Below the pieces are notes generated by a model that ran no database searches, was not told the DNA's origin, and was given only the letters and a program-made list of their open reading frames with translations. Position numbers and translations under genes: made by a program. Shown here one piece after another: positions 28,458 to 36,314 of a stretch of DNA of 64,000 nucleotides (position 1 is the stretch's first letter; the number at the start of each line of letters is the position of its first letter). Source of the DNA: Verrucomicrobiales bacterium (GTDB taxonomy: Bacteria > Verrucomicrobiota > Verrucomicrobiia > Limisphaerales > J093); assembly GCA_024233305.1 (NCBI GenBank), contig JACKPV010000023.1:558001-622000 (forward strand), given 5' to 3'.

Positions 28458-30140
28458 TCAAGCTGCCGCGGCCTTGGGCAGGGTGTTCAACGTCCAGACT
28501 TCGGTACCACCTCTAACCTTGCGGCCGACCTCCCGAAGCGGGTGTTGAAGAACAATAGGAGTCCGGCTTGTTGCTGCCCAGTATTCCTGCCACGCACGCG
28601 AAATGGAATCAGGATCGGCGTGGTGATACTGCCCGCAAAAGTCGTAGAAGGCATCCATCTGCAACAGCCTTTCCGCCATCTGCGGGGAATCTAGAAGACA
28701 TTGGGCTATGTACACTCCGAGCACACTTCCTGGCAGCGGTCGAGCACTGGGTCGCATTTCGGAGCGTGAGAAATCTCCGCGGCCTACAGGGACACCCCGC
28801 AGTAGCCTGCCCCCTTCACTAAAATCGGCGTCCTCTATTTTGCGAATCAGGAAATCCTCCTTGGCAAGGATGGACCGCATCAATTCGGAATACTGCGCAA
28901 GCCACGATCCGGCTGTACGCAAGCCTCGTGTCAGGTTCGCCAGGACAGCAAGATCACGAATGACCGCTATGGCGTACAGGAACGGGTGGGGTGTCGGCAA
29001 CCATGGGTAATCTCCCCACAGCCTAGCAAAGGCCAGAAACAGCCTCTGCGCCCTGTCTTTTCTCGACGCGTCGCGGATCGCATCCCAGAAAACGGACTTC
29101 AGCGAAGCCACTTTGCCCTGCGTTTTCCTCTGCTCCTTTTCGATCTGATCACAGATGGTTTGGACGCACTGCTCCAGCAGGGCATACTTGACTAGACCGT
29201 AATCGGGTAGTGCCAGTAGTCCGCGGATTGATCCAACCCGGCGGGTACTCAGCCCTGTTCCACTTGCATCTAGAACCCCATGCACCCAGCGCTCTTCAAC
29301 CGTGTTGTCGCGCTGGACATCCAGAATGGAGTGGTCCGTGGGCACCCAGGGGAACCGATCCCACAAGGGAACGAGACTGCACAATGTGGCGACGGTGCTC
29401 CGCGGGTAATCGCGCTCGATCATGGACAGAAGATCCGCGGCTCGTTCCGTTTTCAAAGCATCCTTGGCCAGCGCCCGGTCGATGCGCGCACAGGCGAGAT
29501 TCAGCATTCGCTCAATGGTCTCGTTGGCGACCCGTTCCGGGGTCGAGAGCAAACCCCGGATTGCGGCGAACATGTCGCACCGCAGGATGGGGTCACCCTC
29601 CTTCTTCTCGATCAATTTCAGCCAACGCGCATCGAGACTGCTGTCCTCCTGATTGTAGACCAGCATCTCTGTGAACCGGCGGGGCAAAGTGTCATCGTCC
29701 CGAAATGCTGCTGGGAACCCATCACCGTCGAAAGCTCCCAAGAGATCACGCAGGGGGCGCGCAAACACGTCGCGATCGTTAAGCCGCTTGATAAGGCTGA
29801 GCACCTGGCCCCAAACCAGAGTCGAAAGCTTGGCCCGTTCATTACGGTCGGCGGCAACACGGGTCACCAGGAGCGCCAAGCGGCGGGCGAACACACGCCG
29901 GACAACTGGCTCCACCCGGCAGTCGACGGACGGCAGCGACCGCATCAGTGCCAGTGTCGGATCCTCCTGGACGTAGAGCATCCACTTCCCGGCCAGCCAC
30001 GGAACCAAGTCCATGCAATTGGCATCCGGCGAATGGAGCCAGACCAGCAACCTCCTCTGGCGGGGATCCAACCTGGCCATGCCGACCTCGTCATACGCCG
30101 GAGTGTCCAGTACCGGCATTTGCTGGATGGAAGTAGTCAT
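28458..30140 (-). CDS. Uncharacterised 560-residue protein
   Basis: I do not recognise this family. The product is about 560 residues, soluble and mostly helical in appearance, with no signal peptide, membrane helix or P-loop. Segments rich in Leu/Trp/Arg recur: 'DPRQRRLLVWLHSPDANCMD', 'LVPWLAGKWMLYVQEDPTLA', 'LVPLWDRFPWVPTDHSILDV' and 'LFLAFARLWGDYPWLPTPHP'. The last two share a W/F-P-W-(V/L)-P-T pattern about 110 residues apart, which suggests an internal duplication. It is transcribed with the upstream minus-strand gene (62 bases apart) and convergent with the kinase/receiver pair. An ATG at 30138-30140 is preceded by an in-frame GTG. The codon composition matches the A/T-richer block rather than the flanking operons. 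A function linked to the kinase pair is only a guess from position. Confidence 0.6.
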   Translation of the reverse strand: MTTSIQQMPVLDTPAYDEVGMARLDPRQRRLLVWLHSPDANCMDLVPWLAGKWMLYVQEDPTLALMRSLPSVDCRVEPVVRRVFARRLALLVTRVAADRNERAKLSTLVWGQVLSLIKRLNDRDVFARPLRDLLGAFDGDGFPAAFRDDDTLPRRFTEMLVYNQEDSSLDARWLKLIEKKEGDPILRCDMFAAIRGLLSTPERVANETIERMLNLACARIDRALAKDALKTERAADLLSMIERDYPRSTVATLCSLVPLWDRFPWVPTDHSILDVQRDNTVEERWVHGVLDASGTGLSTRRVGSIRGLLALPDYGLVKYALLEQCVQTICDQIEKEQRKTQGKVASLKSVFWDAIRDASRKDRAQRLFLAFARLWGDYPWLPTPHPFLYAIAVIRDLAVLANLTRGLRTAGSWLAQYSELMRSILAKEDFLIRKIEDADFSEGGRLLRGVPVGRGDFSRSEMRPSARPLPGSVLGVYIAQCLLDSPQMAERLLQMDAFYDFCGQYHHADPDSISRAWQEYWAATSRTPIVLQHPLREVGRKVRGGTEVWTLNTLPKAAAA

Positions 30141-30202
30141 CACGCAGAAAGCAACTCAGGCGCCATCGACTGAAGCATACGGCGATGTGATCATCGCACA
30201 AG

Positions 30203-31246
30203 TCAGAAAACGGTCGCCCTGTGCCGGTTCCGCGCGGCCTCCAATTCCACCTCTTTTGCGACGAGCGCCCCGGAAACGTAGCGGGAGACGGCCACAATGT
30301 CGCGGGGATCAACCCGCCGGTTGAGGTGAACGAATTCCGTCATCGGTGACATCCCGGCCGTGCGGGCCTCGCCCAGAACGACCGTCTTGCCTCCCTGCTG
30401 GGCCGGCCGGGAAGCCGGTGTGGGGAAATGCCACTCGTTCGCCCCGGCTTCCAGCACGCACGGGCGCGCCGCCAGCGCTGTGTCGGCGACCGGGTATTCC
30501 AACGCAACGAACCAGTGACCCCAAACCCGGGAGTCAAAGAGGAAGTGTCCCAAGCCGAAGATCTCCAGCCACCGGCGGGCGCCGAGACTCTTGTGGGGTT
30601 GAAACTCATCGGCCCGCCCCACCCAAACGACACGATCCCAAGGAAAAACGTCCGAAGGCGGGTAAGCTCCTTCAATCGCCCCGGCCAACAGCCTCCGCAT
30701 CTCGACATCCGGTTCCTCTTCCGCGGTATGTCGATCAAGCCAATCGTCGACAAACGGAACCCAGCCCTGGGTGACAGGAACGGGGTTACTGCGCCCCAGA
30801 GCCTCGCCACGTTCGTCGGCACTTCGAATCGCCCCGAGAAGGTCTGCCAACTTCTCCATGACCCCGTCCCCGAGAAGTTGGATCGTAACCACGCGCGTTC
30901 CGCCATCAACGTCGCTCCGGCCGAGATTGGGGCTGAACACGATGTTGGAGTCATTCATGAGGGGATCTGAAAACTCGCGCGCGGATGTCCTCCGACTTCC
31001 GGCCAGAACTGATATCAGGACGTCCGACCGCCGCCGCCGTAAGAACCGCCAGCGTCGCAAGAAGCGGGTTGACCGCGGATCCCTTTTGGGGGCGAGAGGG
31101 GAGACAGAACCTGAAACGCGATCATCGAGGCGCAGATTCTCAGCAAAGGCCCGGCGCGCGCCATCTGTATCATTCTCCAGATCTTTGAGATCGTCATCGA
31201 CGCCGGCGTGCGCCACAGGAATCGTTCGCCCAAATATGTTTGGCAT
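30203..31246 (-). CDS. Uncharacterised 347-residue protein
   Basis: This protein is not recognised. It is about 347 residues when started at the ATG at 31244-31246 (MPNIFGRTIPVAHAG); a TTG at 31285 would add 13 residues. The N-terminal 110 residues contain an Arg-rich stretch ('RSTRFLRRWRFLRRRRSD') that may not be folded, so a later start near 'MNDSNIVFSPNLGRSD' is also possible. The C-terminal part looks like a globular domain, with 'TRVVTIQLLGDGVMEKLADL', 'VPFVDDWLDRHTAEEEPDVE', 'LGHFLFDSRVWGHWFVALEY' and 'GKTVVLGEARTAGMSPMTEF'. There is no signal peptide, membrane helix or known catalytic motif. It precedes the 560-residue orphan on the same strand. The IS element begins 170 bases upstream, and nothing else was recognised in that interval. 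Confidence 0.55.
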   Translation of the reverse strand: MPNIFGRTIPVAHAGVDDDLKDLENDTDGARRAFAENLRLDDRVSGSVSPLAPKRDPRSTRFLRRWRFLRRRRSDVLISVLAGSRRTSAREFSDPLMNDSNIVFSPNLGRSDVDGGTRVVTIQLLGDGVMEKLADLLGAIRSADERGEALGRSNPVPVTQGWVPFVDDWLDRHTAEEEPDVEMRRLLAGAIEGAYPPSDVFPWDRVVWVGRADEFQPHKSLGARRWLEIFGLGHFLFDSRVWGHWFVALEYPVADTALAARPCVLEAGANEWHFPTPASRPAQQGGKTVVLGEARTAGMSPMTEFVHLNRRVDPRDIVAVSRYVSGALVAKEVELEAARNRHRATVF

Positions 31247-31416
31247 TTTGGCACCAAGCTGGTTAGCGGCATGATTGGGCCGCAATCACGGCCCCTCTGG
31301 GAGGATACCCATGTATGCCACCAGAAAGCTCCATACAGAAAGGGGCATGAACAGCGTGCTTACACGAGCCGCCGGTTACGTGTCAAGACGCTCGTTCAAC
31401 AGGCGAATCTCGGTGT

Positions 31417-31433
31417 CAGGGCGAGTGACAAAG
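31417..31433 (+). repeat. Left inverted end of the IS
   Basis: Reads CAGGGCGAGTGACAAAG and pairs with the right end at 33572-33588. The first seven bases are identical, and agreement is 13 of 17. Confidence 0.75.
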
Positions 31434-31601
31434 TAGCTGGAGGGGGTTGAACGGGGGGGGCGGAGGGCGGTTGGCGACGGGTCCGAGCGGGGCATGGAGG
31501 CGATGAAAGCCCGCATTTGGGCCTGCTTGCGGCTCCGGCGGACATACCGATCCCTCCCCGCGGCAGCGCCACGGGGTGGGGGGGCATTACAGGTGGGTCG
31601 G

Positions 31602-33492
31602 CTACGCCGGTGGCGACATGAACCGACGGATCAGGCCACCAGGATGGCGACAGATGTGCAACTCGTAGTCGGGCAGCGACTTCTTGCCCCCGCGTTTGTA
31701 GCGCTGCTGTTCGTGCAGGAAGATGGTCAGGGAGCGAAACAGGGACAGCACCCGCGCCGTGTTGGTCTCCGCCACCGGACAGCGATCCTCGTCCTGGGTG
31801 CGATCCCGCCGATGATGCTGGCCGTTCTCGATCTTCCAGTGACTGCGCACCAAGGCCAGCAGGGGGGCCGGCCCGGCCTCGTCGGTCCAGAAACTGGTCG
31901 CCGCGTAGACGGTCTCCTCGGTGTGTTTGACCACTTGCCCGCCGCGGACATGATCGACCTTGCGGTCCACGCGCAACACCTGGGCCGCGCCGGCCAGTCC
32001 CAGGGTCTGGGGCGTGACCGCCACGCACCACAGCGCCCGGTCTTCAACCCGCCCGTGCCCCTTTTCGATGGTGCGGGCCTGAGGGGGGAAAAGCGCCCCC
32101 GAGGAGCGATTGGGCTTTGGCGAAGGCCCCGGGTTGATTGCCCTTGAGTATCAGGAGGTAATCGGCCCCGTTGCCCTGGGTGAGTTGCCGCGCGTTGGCC
32201 TTGGTGGTGTGGGCGGCATCGGTCGTGACACACACCCCGGCCAGGTCCATCGAGGACCAGTGCGCCGCGACCGCCGCCTCCTCGTTGGTGTTGGCTGGCA
32301 CAGCCACTTGGTCCACCAGTCGCTGCTGGTCGGTGACGAAGTTGACCAGTGTCAGGGCTTTGTCGGCTTTGGGCTTCTGCAATTCTGCCGGGATCTCCTC
32401 GGGCGGTTCCGGGGCCGTGGCCACCGCCGGGGCCGGCGCGGCATTCTTGACCACCTTGCCGTCCAGGTGGAGGACCTCTGCCCGGCGGGGATCCTCGCGG
32501 GCCATCCAGCCGACCAGCACGCCCTTGAGTTGCTCGACATCAATCTTTTTGAGCAAGCGGCGGAAGGTGCGCTCGCTGGGCACGTCGCATTGCCGGGGAG
32601 CCCCCGGGCGCGGGCGGCAACGCAACTGCCAGCGCTGACCGTGATTGAGGCTGGCGGCGAATTCGGCAATCGCGTGCGGCCCGTCGGAACCAGCCGCCAC
32701 CGCCAGGGCGATCAAACTCAGCACCGTGGCCAGCGGATGCCGGAGGCCCTTGGGCCGGCGGGGTTCATGCATCTGCTCGGCGAAACACTGCCACAACGAA
32801 AACAACTGGCCCGTGGCCACCGGACAGGCCGGCGGCAGGGGCCGTTCATGGGCGGCCAGATGCGGCGGGAGTTGGGCCGCGCGCAGGTGCTTCAAGGCCG
32901 CGGGCCCCAGCGCCCGGACCCAGAGTTGCTTGGGATGGGTGGTGTCGGTGTAGAAGTCCTGCCAGTCGCGCTGGCAGCCCCGGGTGGAGCCGAGCCGTTG
33001 CCAGCCGGCGGCTTTGTAGCAGGTGCCCCGGAAGCGTTGCGGATCGACGAAGGTCTCGACCGCGAGCACGGGATGGCCGAAGTGCTGCTGCCAGTCCTGG
33101 GCCAGACGTTCACAGCTGAGCTTCAACACGCGCGAGGCCAGATTGGGCCAGCGCCCCGGGGCGGCCAGGACCAGGAAGCGCTGGTTTTGGGCCAGCAGAT
33201 GGCGCCGGGCCGCCACCTCGCGGGCCGACCAATGCAGCCAGCGCTCGCGGGGCTTGAGGTGGAAGGCGGGCGAACAGAAGACCAGCAGGGCCAGCCACTG
33301 CCCCTGAAACTCGGCCACATAGCGCAGGGCCTGGCCCACGGCGGTGGCGTTCTTGAGGTAGTGCCTGCGGCGGAGAAGGTCGTCGAACCGGGGGCGTTCG
33401 GATTCCTTGATGAGACGCACCTGGACCCCTTGGAGCAACTCGGGTTCCGGGGGCAGTCCCTGGCTCACCACGTTGGAAAGATGGACCGACAT
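31602..33492 (-). pseudogene. Frameshifted transposase: DUF4338 (DruA-like) + ISAs1 DDE
   Basis: The first 482 residues start at the ATG at 33490-33492. Residues 1-215 match DUF4338, the domain of Druantia protein DruA: 'VRLIKESERPRFDDLLRRRH', 'RYVAEFQGQWLALLVFCSPA', 'LLAQNQRFLVLAAPGRWPNL', 'VETFVDPQRFRGTCYKAAGW'. From about 250 an ISAs1/H-repeat transposase follows: 'RHPLATVLSLIALAVAAGSD', 'VLHLDGKVVKNA', 'CVTTDAAHTTKANARQLTQG', 'DYLLILKGNQPG'. That frame stops at 32044. The family's C-terminal part ('ATSFWTDEAGPAPLLALVRS', 'HWKIENGQHHRRDRTQDED') continues in another frame to 31602. The switch lies at a run of six C after TTTT (minus strand, around 32080-32092); five C would give one intact frame. 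It may be inactivated, expressed by slippage, or a sequencing error. Confidence 0.8.
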
Positions 33493-33571
33493 GCCCGGAG
33501 TGAAGCAGGGGGAGGAGGGGGTGCCCAGAGAAATCGAACCAAATCTCTCCCTTCAAACCTCTTCCACGACT

Positions 33572-33588
33572 CCTTGACAACCGCCCTG
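33572..33588 (-). repeat. Right inverted end of the IS
   Basis: On the minus strand this reads CAGGGCGGTTGTCAAGG, the counterpart of the left end at 31417-31433. The next base to the right belongs to the kinase remnant. Confidence 0.75.
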
Positions 33589-34121
33589 CTGGAATCGCAG
33601 AAGACCTCCTGAACGTATCGCTCGACAAGTCTGCGACCCTGGACGTCTGCCAAGCCAGCTCGCCGGGCTTCCTTTCCACGGTGGTGACCGCCCACGGCCA
33701 ACCCATCGGCGTGCTCCACCTCGAACCGAGTCAGGACGACGGCTTCGACGCGTGGGACCGGCAGCTGCTGCGAGCGTTCACGGAGAACATTGCGATTGCC
33801 GTTCAGTCGATCAACTGGACCATGCCTCACTCCGCTCCTCCCGATTCGGCCAAGAGGTCCTTTGTACCCTCCTTGGGTGAAGCAGAGGGCCTTTACGAGT
33901 CCATTGTCGGACACCTGCCGGCAGTCATCTGGCGCCAGGATGCCAACCATCGCTTCACGTGGGTGAACGACAGGTTTTGCGGGGCGGATGCCATGAGCCG
34001 CGAGCAGATCATCGGCAAGACAGACTTCGAGTTGCTTCTCCCGGAGAACGCCGAGCGATCCCGTGCTGGTGATGAGAAGACGATTTCGCAGGGGGAGTTC
34101 GAGGATCTCGAAGGACCATTC
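33589..34121 (+). pseudogene. Internal fragment of a second GAF/PAS kinase
   Basis: The translation from about 33600 reads 'EDLLNVSLDKSATLDVC...' and continues 'FLSTVVTAHGQPIGVLHLEP', 'LLRAFTENIAIAVQSINWTM', 'EAEGLYESIVGHLPAVIWRQ', 'REQIIGKTDFELLLPENAER', 'GEFEDLEGPF'. It aligns without frame breaks to the end of the second GAF domain and the first PAS domain of the intact kinase at 24601-28020 (residues about 290-475 there). The 5' part is missing at the IS border and the 3' part ends abruptly before the next gene. It is therefore a double-ended remnant of a paralogue. The frame continues into the downstream secreted-protein gene, but the fusion has no sign of being real because that gene has its own start and signal peptide. 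Confidence 0.85.
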
Positions 34122-34205
34122 GCACGGCCCGGGGCGAGGATGGTTTTGCTTCCCAGCGACGGGCCGTTCGGCATACTCCCGGCACACAAGTCAGAAGCTG
34201 ATCGT

Positions 34206-36314
34206 ATGCAATCCTCAATGTCGTCGTTGTTGTCGTCGGTGGGCCGCTCGACCGGGTGTTTCCGGAGAGCGGCGCTCCCGGTGGTTTTGGCAGGGGCCTT
34301 TTGTGCCGGTCTGCCGCCGCTGCGCGCGGGGCAGATGCTGTTCGATTTCGGGGCGCCGGACTCGCCCACGCAACCGGGTGCCGGGGGGCCGGTCACCCAT
34401 TGGAACAACATCACCACCGTGGGGACCGATCCGGTGGGCACCTTGTTCGATCTGGTGGACTCGGAGGGCAACGTCACCACGATGTATCTCTGGATGCTTG
34501 CCCGCTTCAACGGCGCGAACGAGAACGGCACCATCGCCGCGACGCGTTACCCGTCCACGGCCACCCGCGATTCGCTTTACGGGAACACCGAGGACTTCAA
34601 CGGCATGGCCGACATCTACCCCGAGTTCCGCCTGGCCGCCCTGCCCGTGGGCGAGGTGTATGACCTCACCTTTTACGCCTCGCGGACCGGGGTCACCGAC
34701 AACCGGGAAACGCGCTACACGATCACCGGCAGCAACGCGACCGTCCTCGATTACGACCCGGCGAACAACGTCGACGAAACCGTCACCGCCAGCGGCATCG
34801 CGGCGGACATGTTCGGGGAAATCACCATCGGGCTCGAACCCGGCCCGAACAACAGCAACGGCAACCACTTCACCTATCTCGGGGCGCTCGAGGTGAAGCT
34901 CGTTTCGACCGGTCAGACCTGGTTGTTCGACTTCGGCTCGGGCAATTCGCCGACCGAGGCGGTCGAACCGGAACCGGAGGTTTACTGGAACAACCTGCCC
35001 ACCGCCATCGGCATCGATCCCGCCGGCGTGTTGCCGGACCTGGTCACCACCGACGGGTCCGCCACCGGCGCCGCGCTCGAAATGGTGGCGCGCTTCAACG
35101 GCGCGAACACCAGCGGCAGCACGGCGGCCACGGTCTACCCAACGAGCGCGACCCGGGATTCGTTGTTTGGGAACACCGAGACGTTCAGCGGGCTGGACAA
35201 CGTGCTGCCGGTCTTCAAGCTGACCGGACTGGATCCGCGCACCAGCTATGATTTCACGTTCTACGGTTCCCGCACCGGCGTGAGCGACGTCCGCGAAACC
35301 CGGTTTACGGTGAGCGGCTCGAACGCGGCGGTGGGCGACCTCGACGCCGCCAACAACGTGGATGCCACGGTCGCGGTGAGCGGCGTCAAACCTGCCGCGA
35401 CGGGGGAGGTCACGATCAGCATCACCCCCGGTCCGAACAACAACAACGGCAACCATTTCACCTACCTCGGGGTGATGCAGGTGGACTGGACCCCGCCATT
35501 CACGCCGCGGATTCTCGTGGACCTGGGCGCCACCGGCACCCCGACCGATGCCACAGCGGGCGTGACCGAGATCTGGAACAACCTCACCCAGTCCGTGGCC
35601 GGCACCGGCGACGGCGTGCTCGAACGCTTGCTGACCGTGGACGGCACGGCGACCTCGATCAACTGGGAGATGATCTCCCGCTTCAACGGCGCCAACGAGA
35701 ACGGCACCCAGGATCCGGCGCCCTATCCCATCAGCGCCACGCGCGATTCAATGTACGGCAACACCGAGGTGTGGAGCGGTCTCGAGAACATCTTCCCGGC
35801 CTTCAAGTTGACCGGGTTGACCCCCGGCGTCCCTTACGACCTGGTGCTCTATGCCTCGCGCATGGGCGTCAGCGACAACCGCGAAACGCAATTCACGATC
35901 ACCGGCGCCACGGAGACCGTCGAGTTTCTGAACGTCGCCGTGAACGTGGACCAGACGGTGTCGGTCACCGGCCTTGAGCCGAATGCGGCGGGCGAAATCT
36001 CGATTGCGCTCGCGCCCGGGCCCAACAACGACAACGGCAATCACTTCACCTATCTGGGCGTTCTGCAGCTGGACTGGGAACAGGCGCCCCCCGCCGGGCC
36101 CGCGACCTTGTCGGGGGCGCAGCTCACTGATGGTGGGTTCACCTTCACCCTCAGCGGCACCATCGGGGCAACCTATCAGGTTCAGGGCTCCGCCACGCTG
36201 GCCGCCGACTCGTGGAACGACGTGCAGAGCGTCACGCTGGCGAGTGAGTCACAGCCGGTGGCGATCGACCAGGCCGGGGCGTGGCAGTTCTATCGGGCGG
36301 TGGCCGCGCCATGA
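34206..36314 (+). CDS. Secreted protein with three tandem ~190-residue repeats
   Basis: A product of about 702 residues starting at ATG 34206, with an Ala-rich signal peptide ('AALPVVLAGAFCAGLPPLRA'). Three tandem repeats of about 190 residues follow (about 34334-34905, 34920-35487, 35508-36080). Each begins with a '(L/V)DFG..ptD/E' motif and contains 'WNN', 'RFNGAN..G', 'YP..ATRDS(L/M)(Y/F)GNTE', 'YD(L/F)..YASR.GVSDNRET', 'NNVD.TV' and 'GPNN.NGNHFTYLG'. The C-terminal 75 residues ('TLSGAQLTDGGFTFTLSGTI ... WQFYRAVAAP') resemble the common end domain of secreted verrucomicrobial proteins. I know no function for the repeat; a beta-sandwich surface or binding module is a guess. The stop overlaps the start of the SGNH gene (ATGA), and that protein carries a fourth copy. 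Confidence 0.8.
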   Translation: MQSSMSSLLSSVGRSTGCFRRAALPVVLAGAFCAGLPPLRAGQMLFDFGAPDSPTQPGAGGPVTHWNNITTVGTDPVGTLFDLVDSEGNVTTMYLWMLARFNGANENGTIAATRYPSTATRDSLYGNTEDFNGMADIYPEFRLAALPVGEVYDLTFYASRTGVTDNRETRYTITGSNATVLDYDPANNVDETVTASGIAADMFGEITIGLEPGPNNSNGNHFTYLGALEVKLVSTGQTWLFDFGSGNSPTEAVEPEPEVYWNNLPTAIGIDPAGVLPDLVTTDGSATGAALEMVARFNGANTSGSTAATVYPTSATRDSLFGNTETFSGLDNVLPVFKLTGLDPRTSYDFTFYGSRTGVSDVRETRFTVSGSNAAVGDLDAANNVDATVAVSGVKPAATGEVTISITPGPNNNNGNHFTYLGVMQVDWTPPFTPRILVDLGATGTPTDATAGVTEIWNNLTQSVAGTGDGVLERLLTVDGTATSINWEMISRFNGANENGTQDPAPYPISATRDSMYGNTEVWSGLENIFPAFKLTGLTPGVPYDLVLYASRMGVSDNRETQFTITGATETVEFLNVAVNVDQTVSVTGLEPNAAGEISIALAPGPNNDNGNHFTYLGVLQLDWEQAPPAGPATLSGAQLTDGGFTFTLSGTIGATYQVQGSATLAADSWNDVQSVTLASESQPVAIDQAGAWQFYRAVAAP

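Larger units (their letters stand above)
31417..33588. mobile_element. ISAs1-like insertion sequence with DruA-transposase
   Basis: A 2172-bp element bounded by imperfect inverted ends. The left end begins CAGGGCGAGTGACAAAG and the right end, read on the minus strand, begins CAGGGCGGTTGTCAAGG; 13 of the first 17 bases agree. The single transposase gene lies between them on the minus strand. The immediate flanks (..CTCGGTGT on the left, CTGGAATCG.. on the right) do not match, so no target duplication of the 8-10 bp expected for this family is visible. That suggests rearrangement after insertion. The right end abuts a truncated histidine kinase gene directly. The element is more GC-rich than the block it sits in. 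Confidence 0.8.

Noticed and set aside
33681..34205. Kinase fragment as a genuine N-terminal part of the following secreted protein
   Set aside because: The similarity to the kinase stops at about 34121, and the downstream protein has its own ATG and signal peptide. The shared frame is accidental.
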